Below, one piece after another: positions 7,559 to 17,112 of a DNA stretch of 64,000 nucleotides. The DNA comes from Acrocarpospora corrugata (lineage in GTDB: Bacteria; Actinomycetota; Actinomycetes; Streptosporangiales; Streptosporangiaceae): positions 52,283 through 116,282 of the forward strand of contig NZ_BLAD01000062.1 in the NCBI RefSeq assembly GCF_009687845.1, given 5' to 3'. Every line of letters starts with the position of its first letter. Positions within the stretch are counted from its first letter, which is position 1. The position numbers and the translations under genes were made by a program. A model generated the notes under the pieces. The model searched no databases, was not told the DNA's origin, and was given only the letters and a program-made list of their open reading frames with translations.

Positions 7559-10500
7559 ATGCGTTTCCAGGTGCTTGGGCCGCTTGAAGCGTTTGACGTG
7601 GACGGCCGGTCGATCGCGCTCGGCCCCCGGCGTCAGCGGGCCGTGGTGGCGCGGCTGCTCATCGCCAGCGGCCGGGTGGTCCCCGCGGATCGCCTGATCG
7701 AGGACCTCTGGGGGGATTCGGTCTCCACCGGCGCCTCCGGACTGCTCCAGTCGAACATCTCACTGCTCAGGCGCGTCCTCGAACCGGATCGCCCCCCGCG
7801 CACTCCCGCGAAAATCCTGGTCAGCGCCGCCCCCGGCTACGCCCTCCGGTTCCAGCCCGACGACCTGGACGCCTGGCTCTTCGAGCAGGAAGTCCGCCAG
7901 GCCGAGGAGTCGGATCTGTTCCGCGCGCCCGCCCAGGCCGTCAGCCTGCTGGATCGCGCGCTCGCCCGCTGGCAGGGCCCCGCGTACTCGGAGGTCGCGG
8001 GAGACGACTGGGCGGGACCGGAGGTCGTACGCCTGGACGAGCTGCGGGCGCACGCCCGGCAGCTGCGCGCGATGGGCCTGCTGGGTTCCGGCCGGGCGGC
8101 CGCGGCGGCGGCCGAGCTGGAGGTGCTGGTCGCCGAGTCGCCGCTGCGGGAGGAGTCGTGGCGGCTGCTGGCGCTGGCGCTCTACCGGTCGGGACGCCAG
8201 GGCGACGCGCTGTCGGTCCTGCGCCGCGCCCGGGATGTCCTGATCGCCGAACTCGGCGTGGATCCGGGCCCGCGCCTGCGCGAGATCGAGGTCGCCGTCC
8301 TGGCCCAGGACCCGGCCCTCGACCAGACGACCATGCTGCACGGCGTCGGCGGCGGCGAATCCATAACGGCGATCGAGCAGCCCCCGCCGCTCGAAAGGGC
8401 GGAACCGAATGATCGCCTGATCGGACGCGAAGCCGAACTCAAGACGCTGCGCGACCGGGCCCAGTCGATCCTGGCCACCGGCCGGCGCGGCGCGGCCCTG
8501 ATCTCCGGGGAGCCGGGCATCGGGAAGAGCGCCCTGGTCGGCGCGCTGGCGGCGGAACTGGAGGCCCAGGGCTGGGCGGTCTCCTGGGGACGCTGCCCCG
8601 AGGCGGAGGGTTCGCCCGCGCTCTGGCCGTGGGCGCAGGTCATGACCACGTTCGACCAGGCCGTCCCGCGCACCCGCGAGGAGTGGGAGGTGCTCCGGCT
8701 GGGCGCCTCCACCACCCGCTTCCACGTTCATCGTGCTTTGTCCGGATATCTCGCCCGAGTGGCCGCCGTCCGGCCCCTGCTGGTCGTCCTGGACGATCTC
8801 AACCGCGCGGACGAGGCGACCCTGGGCGCGCTCCGCGACCTCGCCGCCGACCCGGAACCCGCCGCGGTCTTCGTGGTCGGCACCTACCGCTCCGCCGAGG
8901 TGAGCGAGGAACTCGCGGAAACCTGTTCAGCCCTGGCCAGGCAGGAGGCGGCCAGGATCGACCTGACCGGCCTCGCCGCCGCCGACGTGGCCGCCCTGGT
9001 CCGGCTGACCTGCGCCGAGGTCGACGCACAGGACCGCGCCGACGAGTACGCGGTGGCCGCCATCGCGGCCCGCAGCGACGGCAACCCGTTCTACGCCAGG
9101 GAGACCGCCCGCCTGCTGGCGAGCGAGGGCGTGCTGGTCGCCACCAGCGAGGTCCCGGCCGGCGCCGCCGACGTGATCAGGCGGCGGGTGGCCCGGCTCC
9201 CCGCGGTGGCCAAGAACGTGCTGCGCACCTTCGCCGCCGTCGGCCGCGAGGCCGAGGTCTCCGTGCTGGTACGGGCCGAGCCCCACCACACCGACGAGGT
9301 CTACGACGCACTGGAGATCGCCATCGTGGCCGGCCTGCTGGAGGAACCCGCCCCCGGCAAGGTCCGCTTCGCGCACGCCCTGGTCATGGACACCATCTAC
9401 CGCGACCTGCCCAAACTACGCAGGGCCCGGCTGCACTTCCGGATCGCCGAGGCGATGGAGGAGCTCCGCCCTGCCGACGTCGGCGCGCTCGCGCACCACT
9501 TCGCGGAGGCCGCCACGCTGGGCTGCGCCGACAAGGCGGTCCGGTACTGCCGGGCGGCAGCCGTACAGGCCGAGCAGCGGTTCGCGTACCGGTCGGCGGT
9601 GGCGCTGTGGGCGCGGGCGCTGACCGTGCATCTCGTGGATCCACGCGCGGACCTGCGGGTACGCGCCGAGTTGCTGCGCGAGCGGGCCAGGGCCGAGCAG
9701 CTGGCCGGGCTGGCGCAGTCGGCGCGCGAGTCACGCGCGGAGGCGATCAGGAGCGCGGAGGTGACCGGCGACCGGGCGCTCACCGCCGCGGCGATCACGG
9801 CCATCGACACGCCGATGATGTGGAACAACCGCAATCACGGTCAGACCGACGTGGCCCACGTCGAGCTGATCAGCCGTACCCTGGCCGGGCTGCCGGACGG
9901 TGAGACCGAGCTGCGGGCCCGGCTGCTGGCGACGTTCGCGCTGGAGGCCGCCATCTGGCACGACCCGGCAGGGGCGTCCGCCGCGGCCGAGGAGTCGGTG
10001 GCGCTGGCCAGGACGCTGGGGAACGCTTCCGTGCTGGTGGTCGCGCTGAACGCGTACTACATCGTCAATCGCGTACCCGGAAAATACGATCTGGTGCTGG
10101 AGATCGGGGCGGAGCTCGTCGAGCTGGGCCGGCGGGAACGCCTGCCGGGGGTGGAGGCGCTCGGCCTGCTGTCCCGCAGTTCCGCGCTGCTGGCCCGGGG
10201 CGCGGTGGAGGAGGCGTCGGTGCTGATCGAGGCCGCCCGCGAGCTCGCGGAACGGTATGAGCTGCGCGAAGCCGCCGCGCTGGCCGGCCTGGCCGTGGCC
10301 GCGATCGAGCGCCTCCAGGGCCGCGAGAGCGAGGCGGAACGGATGTTCGCCGAGGTCGCGGCGAAGGCCGTGGAAGCTGAAATGTGGGACATCTACGGCT
10401 CGATGATGCTGGTCCGCGTGTGCCGCCTGCACGAAACCGGACGGCTGCCCGAGGCGGAACCGGATATCCAGCAGCTGAGCGCGGCCTACCCCGAGGCCGC

Positions 10501-10870
10501 CCGCCCGCTGGTCGCCCTGCAGGCCGCGATCGAGGGCCGCCCGGACGCCGCGGGGCTGCTCCGCCACGAACCGCCCTTCGACTACCTCTGGCTGCTCATG
10601 CAGGCGTTCCGCGCCGACGCCGCGATCCTGCTCGCGGACCGCGCGATCGCTGAAGAGCTCTACGGGACGCTGGCGCCGTACCGCGACTGCGTGAGCGGGG
10701 GCGAGACCATGGCCATGGTGCTGGCGCCGGTCGCGGAGCGGCTGGCCGGGCTGGCCGCCCTGCTCGGCCGGGATCCGAGCGAGGACTGGCGGCAGGCGCT
10801 CAAGGTCGCGCAGCGGGCCGGAGCCCCCCACTGGGAGGCTCGGGCCCGCGCCGCGCTGCCGGGCGGCTGA
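7559..10870 (+). CDS. SARP-family regulator with AAA ATPase (second copy)
   Basis: A 1103-residue regulator with the same architecture as the protein at 837-4055. It has an N-terminal winged helix (RFQVLGPLEAFDVDG, then SNISLLRRVLEP), an activation domain to about residue 245 (hallmark AELGVDPGPRLREIE), and an AAA/STAND ATPase with Walker A GEPGIGKSAL and Walker B LLVVLDDLNRAD. A long Ala-rich helical repeat region reaches the C-terminus. The start ATG is the one at the exact beginning of the DNA-binding domain; the upstream ribosome-binding site is weak. An imperfect tandem repeat lies upstream. A hemerythrin gene is convergent, with its stop 8 bases away. Its target genes cannot be read from the sequence. 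Confidence 0.9.
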   Translation: MRFQVLGPLEAFDVDGRSIALGPRRQRAVVARLLIASGRVVPADRLIEDLWGDSVSTGASGLLQSNISLLRRVLEPDRPPRTPAKILVSAAPGYALRFQPDDLDAWLFEQEVRQAEESDLFRAPAQAVSLLDRALARWQGPAYSEVAGDDWAGPEVVRLDELRAHARQLRAMGLLGSGRAAAAAAELEVLVAESPLREESWRLLALALYRSGRQGDALSVLRRARDVLIAELGVDPGPRLREIEVAVLAQDPALDQTTMLHGVGGGESITAIEQPPPLERAEPNDRLIGREAELKTLRDRAQSILATGRRGAALISGEPGIGKSALVGALAAELEAQGWAVSWGRCPEAEGSPALWPWAQVMTTFDQAVPRTREEWEVLRLGASTTRFHVHRALSGYLARVAAVRPLLVVLDDLNRADEATLGALRDLAADPEPAAVFVVGTYRSAEVSEELAETCSALARQEAARIDLTGLAAADVAALVRLTCAEVDAQDRADEYAVAAIAARSDGNPFYARETARLLASEGVLVATSEVPAGAADVIRRRVARLPAVAKNVLRTFAAVGREAEVSVLVRAEPHHTDEVYDALEIAIVAGLLEEPAPGKVRFAHALVMDTIYRDLPKLRRARLHFRIAEAMEELRPADVGALAHHFAEAATLGCADKAVRYCRAAAVQAEQRFAYRSAVALWARALTVHLVDPRADLRVRAELLRERARAEQLAGLAQSARESRAEAIRSAEVTGDRALTAAAITAIDTPMMWNNRNHGQTDVAHVELISRTLAGLPDGETELRARLLATFALEAAIWHDPAGASAAAEESVALARTLGNASVLVVALNAYYIVNRVPGKYDLVLEIGAELVELGRRERLPGVEALGLLSRSSALLARGAVEEASVLIEAARELAERYELREAAALAGLAVAAIERLQGRESEAERMFAEVAAKAVEAEMWDIYGSMMLVRVCRLHETGRLPEAEPDIQQLSAAYPEAARPLVALQAAIEGRPDAAGLLRHEPPFDYLWLLMQAFRADAAILLADRAIAEELYGTLAPYRDCVSGGETMAMVLAPVAERLAGLAALLGRDPSEDWRQALKVAQRAGAPHWEARARAALPGG

Positions 10871-10877
10871 TCGGGGC

Positions 10878-11570
10878 TCACCCGAAGATGAGCTGGTGGA
10901 ACCGGCGGTACTTGCCGCTGAACAGGCGGTTGGCGATCCGGAAGGCCAGCGGGGTGAGCGCGAGCGCGGCCGGGACCTCGGCGGCCGGGATGGCCGAGAC
11001 CGACCAGGGGATGAGGAACCAGAGGTTCTTCTTCGGGTAGTTCGTCATCATCTGGTGCTCCCAGGACTGGAAGTCGGCCACGGAGACGTAGGTCCGGATG
11101 ATCGGGAAGATGTCGCGCTCCTCCTCGTCGATGTGCTCGTCGAGCAGGTCGCGCAGCACGGTCGAGTCGGTGGCGAGGGTCTCGCGGGCGGTCAGGTCGC
11201 CGGGGTGGGTGACCAGCAGGGTGGAGGCGCGGCGCAGCCGGTCCAGGATGGGGTCGAGCTGGTCGTGGTCGGCGGTGAACGGCTCCAGGTCGACGGCGTG
11301 GCCGGCGGACGCCTGGATGATCGGCCAGCCGACGGTGTCCTCGCCGTGGTGGTGGAGGTGGATCTCCTCGGTCATCAGGCGGACGTACTCGGCGAGGGCT
11401 TTGGCTCGGGCGGGGGTGAGCGGGACCGTGCCATCGCGCAGGGTGTGCGCGAGGGCGGCGAGTTCGCGGGCGCCCTGGCGCATCGCCCGGTGCGCGACGC
11501 CGTAGATCGTCAGGTTCACTTCGGGGTCGCCGGGGCGGCGCGGCCGGATGGTGGTCGTGGCGGGGGCCAT
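10878..11570 (-). CDS. Hemerythrin HHE-domain protein (second copy)
   Basis: A 230-residue four-helix di-iron protein. Ligand-type motifs are HRAMRQGARE near residue 27, LHHHGEDTVGW near residue 73, DHDQLDPILDRL near residue 104, and LDEHIDEEERDIFP near residue 144. It has a longer C-terminal part than the copy at 4090, with a hydrophobic stretch around residues 185-215 that could associate with the membrane. An AAGGAG ribosome-binding site precedes the ATG by four bases. It is convergent with the large SARP gene and divergent from the acetoacetyl-CoA synthetase. The role may be O2/NO or iron sensing; no specific substrate can be claimed. Confidence 0.85.
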   Translation of the reverse strand: MAPATTTIRPRRPGDPEVNLTIYGVAHRAMRQGARELAALAHTLRDGTVPLTPARAKALAEYVRLMTEEIHLHHHGEDTVGWPIIQASAGHAVDLEPFTADHDQLDPILDRLRRASTLLVTHPGDLTARETLATDSTVLRDLLDEHIDEEERDIFPIIRTYVSVADFQSWEHQMMTNYPKKNLWFLIPWSVSAIPAAEVPAALALTPLAFRIANRLFSGKYRRFHQLIFG

Positions 11571-11656
11571 GATGCTCCTTCGTGGTGGGCTGTCCCTCTG
11601 AGGGTGCGACCTCGCACTTTGAGCTTTCTTGGATCCCGCTCCGAGGGGAGGGCAGG

Positions 11657-13573
11657 ATGGGGGCCATGGTTGACGAAGGCGCTGTGCTCTGGGACCCCAC
11701 CCCGGAGGTTCTCCGGTCCGCGAAGATCACTCGATACCAGGAGTGGCTGTCCCGGCCGGGCCCGTATCAGGATCTGTGGCAATGGTCGGTCGACTCCCCG
11801 GCCGAGTTCTGGACGTCCATCTGGGACTACTTCGCGGTGGCGGGAGAGCGGGGCGACGGCCCGGTCGTCACCGGCGCGATGCCCGACGCCCGGTGGTTCC
11901 CCGATGCGACGATCAACTACGCGGAGAACGCCCTGCGCGGCGACCCCGACCGCCTAAGCGTGATTTTTCGTGATGAAGCCGGAAATCGGCGGACCTACAC
12001 GGTCGGGGAGTTGCGGGCCGAGGTCGGCCGGGTCCGGGCCGGGCTGGTACGGCTCGGCGTGGCCCGGGGCGACCGCGTCGCCGCCTACCTGCCCAACATC
12101 CCGGAAGCCCTGATCGCCTTCCTCGCCACGGCCTCCCTCGGCGCCATCTGGTCCTCCTGCTCCCCGGACTTCGGCGCCCCCAGCGTCATCGACCGTTTCA
12201 CCCAGATCGAACCCAAGGTCCTGTTCGCCGTCGACGGCTACCGCTACGGCGGCAAGAGCTTCGACCGCCGCGACGTCGTCGGGGACATCGCCGCCACCCT
12301 CCCGTCGCTGGCGGCGACCGTCTGCGTGCCGTACCAGAACCCCATCGAGAACGCCGTGACCTGGGACGACCTCAGGTCGGAGGCGAAGGAGCCCGAGTTC
12401 GACCGGGTGCCTTTCGGGCATCCGCTCTGGATCGTCTACTCCTCGGGCACCACCGGCCTGCCCAAACCGATCGTCCACGGCCACGGCGGAATCGTCCTGG
12501 AACACCTCAAGGCGCTCTCGTTCCACCAGGACCTCGGCCCCGGCGACGTCTTCTTCTGGTACACCACGACCGGCTGGATGATGTGGAACTTCCTGGCCGG
12601 CGGCCTGCTCGTCGGCGCCACCGTGGTCCTGTACGACGGCTCCGCCGCCCACCCCGGCACCGACGCGCTCTGGAACGTGACCGCCGAGGAGGGCGTGACC
12701 TACTTCGGCACGGGCGCGCCGTACCTGGTGGCCTCGATGAAGGCCGGGGTGAAACCGCGCGGCCTGGACGCGCTGCGCGGCCTCGGCTCGACCGGCTCCC
12801 CGCTGCCCCCGGAGGGCTTCGCCTGGATCTACTCCGACGTCAAACCGGACGTCCAGCTCGGCTCCTTCTCCGGCGGCACCGACGTCTGCACCGGTTTCGT
12901 GGGCGCGGTCCCGCTGCTCCCGGTCCGGGCGGGCGTGATCCCGTGCCGCTGCCTGGGCGCGCGCGTCGAGGCGTACGACCCGGAGGGTGAGCCGGTCGTC
13001 GGCGAGGTGGGGGAGCTCGTCCTCACCCAGCCGATGCCGTCGATGCCGGTCATGTTCTGGAACGACCCGGAGGGCGCCCGCTACCACGAGTCGTATTTCG
13101 CCGACTATCCCGGCATCTGGCGGCACGGCGACTGGATCAAGATCCTCCCGGACGGCGGCTGCGTGATCTACGGCCGCTCCGACTCGACCCTCAACCGGGG
13201 CGGCGTCCGGATGGGCACCAGCGAGTTCTACCGGGTGGTCGAGCGTTTCGACGAGGTGGCGGACAGCCTGGTGATCGACACCGGCCAGCTCGGCCAGGAC
13301 GGCCGCCTGCTGCTGTACGTCACGCTGACCGCCGGGACGGATCTGGACGAAGCCCTGGTGGCCCGCCTCCGTACCACCCTGCGGAAGGAACTCTCCCCCC
13401 GGCACGTCCCCGACGAGATCATCGAGGTGCCCGGCATCCCCCGCACCCTCTCCGGCAAGAAGCTGGAGGTCCCGGTGCGCAAGATCCTGCTCGGGGTGCC
13501 CGTCGCGAAAGCCGCCAACCTCGACGCGATGGTCAATCCCGAAGTCCTAGACCACTTCCGCCCTATTCCCTAG
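11657..13573 (+). CDS. Acetoacetyl-CoA synthetase
   Basis: A 638-residue ANL-superfamily adenylate-forming ligase, full length for acetoacetate-CoA ligase. It starts with the family pattern VLWDPTPEVLRSAKITRY and has the P-loop-like AMP motif VYSSGTTGLPKPIVHG near residue 262. Further matches are TTTGWMMWN, the adenylation motif GRSDSTLNRGGVRMG and a C-terminal Lys in RTLSGKKLEVPVRKIL. It activates acetoacetate for lipid or polyketide precursor supply or ketone-body use. GGGGAGGG sits four bases before the ATG at 11657; an ATG three codons later is also possible. It is divergent from the hemerythrin gene and followed 61 bases later by an NTPase gene on the same strand. Confidence 0.93.
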   Translation: MGAMVDEGAVLWDPTPEVLRSAKITRYQEWLSRPGPYQDLWQWSVDSPAEFWTSIWDYFAVAGERGDGPVVTGAMPDARWFPDATINYAENALRGDPDRLSVIFRDEAGNRRTYTVGELRAEVGRVRAGLVRLGVARGDRVAAYLPNIPEALIAFLATASLGAIWSSCSPDFGAPSVIDRFTQIEPKVLFAVDGYRYGGKSFDRRDVVGDIAATLPSLAATVCVPYQNPIENAVTWDDLRSEAKEPEFDRVPFGHPLWIVYSSGTTGLPKPIVHGHGGIVLEHLKALSFHQDLGPGDVFFWYTTTGWMMWNFLAGGLLVGATVVLYDGSAAHPGTDALWNVTAEEGVTYFGTGAPYLVASMKAGVKPRGLDALRGLGSTGSPLPPEGFAWIYSDVKPDVQLGSFSGGTDVCTGFVGAVPLLPVRAGVIPCRCLGARVEAYDPEGEPVVGEVGELVLTQPMPSMPVMFWNDPEGARYHESYFADYPGIWRHGDWIKILPDGGCVIYGRSDSTLNRGGVRMGTSEFYRVVERFDEVADSLVIDTGQLGQDGRLLLYVTLTAGTDLDEALVARLRTTLRKELSPRHVPDEIIEVPGIPRTLSGKKLEVPVRKILLGVPVAKAANLDAMVNPEVLDHFRPIP

Positions 13574-13634
13574 CCAGATCGCGGACGGTGACGGACACTT
13601 CACTTCGGGGCCCCTCGCACCGGAGTGAGGTGTC

Positions 13635-15533
13635 ATGTCCACACGCCTGGGTGACCGGCTGGCCGCGGCGCGGCAGCGCGGTTTCGTGGGCCGGCGACGC
13701 GAGCTGGCGGCCTTCGACGACCTGCTCGACCCGGCCGCCCCGGCCCAGGTCCTGCTCGTGCACGGCGCCGGCGGCGTCGGCAAGACGGCCCTGCTGCACC
13801 GGTACGCCGCGCTGGCCGGCCAGGCCGGCCGTCCGGTGCTCTGGCTGGACGGCCACGAGCTGACCGGCCTCGCCGGCCTCGACGAGCTGGACCTCGACGC
13901 CGGCGGCTTGGTCCTGCTGGTCGACACGGTGGAACGCGTCCCCGGCCTGGACCGGTGGCTGCGCCGCGAGGCGCTGCCCCGGCTGCCCGCCGACGCCGCC
14001 GTGGTGATCGCCGGGCGGGACCGCCCCGAGCCGGTGTGGCGGGCCGACCCCGGCTGGCGCGAGCTGGTCCGGCTGCTCCCGCTCGGCAACCTCGACCACG
14101 AAGACGGCCTCCGGCTGCTGGCCGACCGCGGCGTGCCCGAGGAGGAGCGCGAGGCGGCGCTGGAGTTCACCCGCGGCCACCCGCTCGCCCTCGCCCTGGT
14201 CGCCGACGTCTCCGCGCAGCGCCGCTTCTCCGCCGGATCCGCGCACGAGGTCATGGCCGAACTGCTGCGCGGCTTCGTGGAGACCGTGCCCACCCCGCTG
14301 CACCGGCGCGCGCTGGAAGCCTGCGCCCAGGTCCTGGCCACCACAGAACCGCTGCTGGAGGCCCTGCTCGGCCTGGACGACGCCGGCGACCTGTTCAGCT
14401 GGCTGCGCGGCCTGTCCATCGTCGAGTACGGCGCCCGCGGCCTGTTCCCGCACGACCTGGCCAGGGACGCGCTGGCGGCCGAACTCGCCTGGCGCGACCC
14501 GGACGGCTGCGAGCAGATCCGCCACCGCGCCGCCGCCTACTACCGCCGCCAGTTCACCGGCCCCGCCCGCCACGCGGTCCTGCTGGACTTCGTCTACCTG
14601 CACCGGGCCACCTCGGCGCTGGGCCCGTTCGTCACCGGCTACCCGCAGACCAGCGGCCTCAGCGCGGACCGGCCGACCCGCGCGGAACTGGGCACGATCG
14701 TGTCCTGGGTGCGCAAACACGAGGGCGACGACTCGGCCCGGCTGTGCGAGCACTGGCTGTCCCGGCACCAGGCGACCGTGATCAGAGGCAGGGACGGCAC
14801 GGCGGCCGGGTTCTTCCTGCTGATCGACGCCGTCCCCGACCGGGCGGATCCGGCCACCCGCGACCTGCCGCCCGGCCGGACCCGGATGGTGCGGTTCTGG
14901 ATGGACGGCCGCTGCTACCAGGAACCGTCTCCGGTGCAGCTGTTCATCACCACCCACCTGTTCCGGTCGTACCTGACCGGGGACTGCCCGGATCGCACGC
15001 TGCTGACCTTCGCGGCGGCCGAACCCTGGGCGGCGGGCTGCGCGCACGTGGACTTTCCGCGGTTGGAGTCGGCGGACTTCACGGTGGGCGAGCACACGTA
15101 CGCGGTGTTCGGGCACGACTGGCGGGCGGTGCCGCCGCAGATCTGGGTGGCCCGGCTGGCGGAGCGGGACGCGCTGATCGAGGCCGCGCCGGTGGTGAGG
15201 CAGGCGCTCGGTGAGGACGAGTTCGGTCAAGCCGTTAGGGCCGATCTGCGCGCCTACGGACGAGCGGACGGGCTACGCGACTCGCCGTTGCTCGGCGCGC
15301 TGGAGCTGGGTGAACGCGACCTGCGCGCGCTGTTCGAGGAGGTCGCCGCCCAGCTGGCCGCCTCGCCGCGCGACCTGAAGGCGCATCGAGCGCTGCATCA
15401 CACGTTCCTGCGTCCCGCCAGGACCCAGGCGGACGCCGCCGCACTGCTCGGCCTGCCCACCACCACCTACCGCCGCCACCTGGCCCTGGCAGAGGCCCGG
15501 TTCGTCGAACTGCTCTGGCAGCGGGCCCACTGA
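13635..15533 (+). CDS. STAND/AAA-type NTPase with C-terminal HTH-like segment
   Basis: A 632-residue protein with an N-terminal nucleotide-binding domain: GFVGRRRELAAFDDLL at residues 16-31, Walker A HGAGGVGKTALL near residue 43, and a Walker B-like LVLLVDTVER near residue 93. Helical segments fill the middle. The last 40 residues (TQADAAALLGLPTTTYRRHL) look like a sigma-region-4 or LuxR-type helix-turn-helix, so it may be a signal-transduction regulator in which ATP binding gates DNA binding. No partner or ligand domain is recognised. A GGAGTGAGGTG ribosome-binding region lies just before the ATG. It is convergent with the flavoprotein gene, with a hairpin between them. Confidence 0.75.
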   Translation: MSTRLGDRLAAARQRGFVGRRRELAAFDDLLDPAAPAQVLLVHGAGGVGKTALLHRYAALAGQAGRPVLWLDGHELTGLAGLDELDLDAGGLVLLVDTVERVPGLDRWLRREALPRLPADAAVVIAGRDRPEPVWRADPGWRELVRLLPLGNLDHEDGLRLLADRGVPEEEREAALEFTRGHPLALALVADVSAQRRFSAGSAHEVMAELLRGFVETVPTPLHRRALEACAQVLATTEPLLEALLGLDDAGDLFSWLRGLSIVEYGARGLFPHDLARDALAAELAWRDPDGCEQIRHRAAAYYRRQFTGPARHAVLLDFVYLHRATSALGPFVTGYPQTSGLSADRPTRAELGTIVSWVRKHEGDDSARLCEHWLSRHQATVIRGRDGTAAGFFLLIDAVPDRADPATRDLPPGRTRMVRFWMDGRCYQEPSPVQLFITTHLFRSYLTGDCPDRTLLTFAAAEPWAAGCAHVDFPRLESADFTVGEHTYAVFGHDWRAVPPQIWVARLAERDALIEAAPVVRQALGEDEFGQAVRADLRAYGRADGLRDSPLLGALELGERDLRALFEEVAAQLAASPRDLKAHRALHHTFLRPARTQADAAALLGLPTTTYRRHLALAEARFVELLWQRAH

Positions 15534-15544
15534 ACCCTCCCGGA

Positions 15545-15572
15545 GGTGTCCCCGGTGAGGGCCGGGGGCACC
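15545..15572. terminator. Bidirectional terminator hairpin
   Basis: An 11-base inverted repeat (ggtgtccccgg / ccgggggcacc, one wobble pair) with a 6-base loop lies between the convergent NTPase and flavoprotein genes. Confidence 0.65.
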
Positions 15573-15582
15573 GAGGGACGAT

Positions 15583-17043
15583 TCACAGCCCTTGCGGGAA
15601 CCGGAACAGCCGTCCGGGATCGTACTTCGATTTGATCTGAACCAGCCTGGGAGCGTTCGCGCCGTAGTACTGCCCTAACCACCCAGTCAGGTCCGGGTCG
15701 ATGTAATTGACGTAGGCATGGTCCCCGAAGAACGGCCGCATCGCCGCGTGCGCGGCGCGGGCCCAGGCCAGCGCTCCGCCGAAATGCGCGTAGTACTGCA
15801 CGCTGTACAGCGCCTTCCGATGCGGGAACGCGGTCGCGTCGGGCCGCACCCGGCCGATGGCCCCGCCGAAGGCGTCCAGCAGCACGGTGTGCCTGCCCGC
15901 CTTCGCCACCTGCGCGACCAGCGCCTTGATCCCCGCGTCGCCGAGCGGCGTGTAGGCCAGATGCGACTTGGCGCTGAAGGTGTCCCGCACCAGCTTCCCG
16001 TCCGCGGTCTCCCCGGGTAACGACCCCGGCCGATGGCACTGGGACACCGAATAGGACGAGCACCCCGCCATGACCATCATCGCCTGCTGGTACGGCACCT
16101 GCCGCACATACCTGCTCGAAGGCCCCCGCCCGACCCGATCCGCGAGCCTCTGCAACTGCTTCTCGCACCCCGCCCTGGACCCCAGATACACCCCGCCCAC
16201 CGTCACATCCGGCGACGGATCATGACTCAGATGCAGGTTCGACCACAGCCCGTCCGGAGCCGACGGCGCCCACCCCTGCCAGGCCCGCAACACCGCCCCC
16301 GCCCGCCCCCACGGCCAGTGCAGGAAGAACACCGTCACCTCGCGGGTGGCGTGACTTCGGAAGGTGAAAGACGTCGCGATCCCGAAATTTCCGCCTCCGC
16401 CGCCGCGGGACGCCCAGAACAGGTCGGGATGGCTGGTCGGCGAACACGTCACCCGGTTGCCGTCCGCGGTGACCATCTCCACCTGGGTCAGCACGTCGCA
16501 GGTCAGACCGTACCGGCGGGAGACCACCCCGATCCCGCCGCCGAGGGTCAGCCCGGCGACGCCGACGCTCGGGCAGGAGCCCGCCGGGATGCTGACCCCG
16601 AGCTTGCCGAGCTTCGCGTAGACGTCCACCAGTTTGGCGCCCGCGCCCACGGTGGCCAGACCGGCGCCGTGCCGTACCGAGGACAGCGCCGACACGTCCA
16701 CCACCAGGCCGGTCCCGGTGGACCAGCCCGCGTAACTGTGCCCGCCCGACCGGCCGGTGATCGGCACGCCGAACCGGCGCGCGAACGCCACGCACTCGGC
16801 CACGTCCGCCGGGGTCGCGCAGTACGCGACCGCGGCGGGCCTGACCTTGTCGTAGGCGGGATTGAACAGCTTCCTGGCCCGGTCATAGGCGGCGTCACCG
16901 GGCCGGACCAGCTTGCCGTCCAACCCCCGGCCCAGCGCACGCCAGTCCGGCGCGCCGACGCCGGCCAGCGCGATGCCGGCCGGGACGAACGCCAGAAACC
17001 CCCGCCGCCCGAGTAAGGCGGAAGGGCGCGGGGTGTTCGACAT
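15583..17043 (-). CDS. Tat-exported berberine-bridge-type FAD oxidoreductase
   Basis: A 486-residue oxidase of the FAD-binding type 4 / BBE family. The N-terminus has a twin-Arg export signal, LGRRGFLAFVPAG at residues 11-23, so the enzyme should act outside the cytoplasm. The FAD domain shows GRSGGHSYAG with His102 and GSCPSVGVAGLTLGGG with Cys157. These are the two positions that carry FAD bicovalently in this family. The BBE tail is intact (NYIDPDLTGWLGQYYG, KSKYDPGRLFRFPQGL). Relatives oxidise sugars, alkaloids or phenolics and pass electrons to O2. The ATG at 17043 has GGAGAG seven bases upstream; an upstream ATG was rejected. It lies 69 bases after the NuoF-ferredoxin gene and may be the last gene of that operon. 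Confidence 0.88.
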   Translation of the reverse strand: MSNTPRPSALLGRRGFLAFVPAGIALAGVGAPDWRALGRGLDGKLVRPGDAAYDRARKLFNPAYDKVRPAAVAYCATPADVAECVAFARRFGVPITGRSGGHSYAGWSTGTGLVVDVSALSSVRHGAGLATVGAGAKLVDVYAKLGKLGVSIPAGSCPSVGVAGLTLGGGIGVVSRRYGLTCDVLTQVEMVTADGNRVTCSPTSHPDLFWASRGGGGGNFGIATSFTFRSHATREVTVFFLHWPWGRAGAVLRAWQGWAPSAPDGLWSNLHLSHDPSPDVTVGGVYLGSRAGCEKQLQRLADRVGRGPSSRYVRQVPYQQAMMVMAGCSSYSVSQCHRPGSLPGETADGKLVRDTFSAKSHLAYTPLGDAGIKALVAQVAKAGRHTVLLDAFGGAIGRVRPDATAFPHRKALYSVQYYAHFGGALAWARAAHAAMRPFFGDHAYVNYIDPDLTGWLGQYYGANAPRLVQIKSKYDPGRLFRFPQGL

Positions 17044-17112
17044 GATCACTCTCCGAAGTCGCAACTACCTCGTGAGACGCATGACATGCCGGTGGGGTTG
17101 GTGACAATCAGG

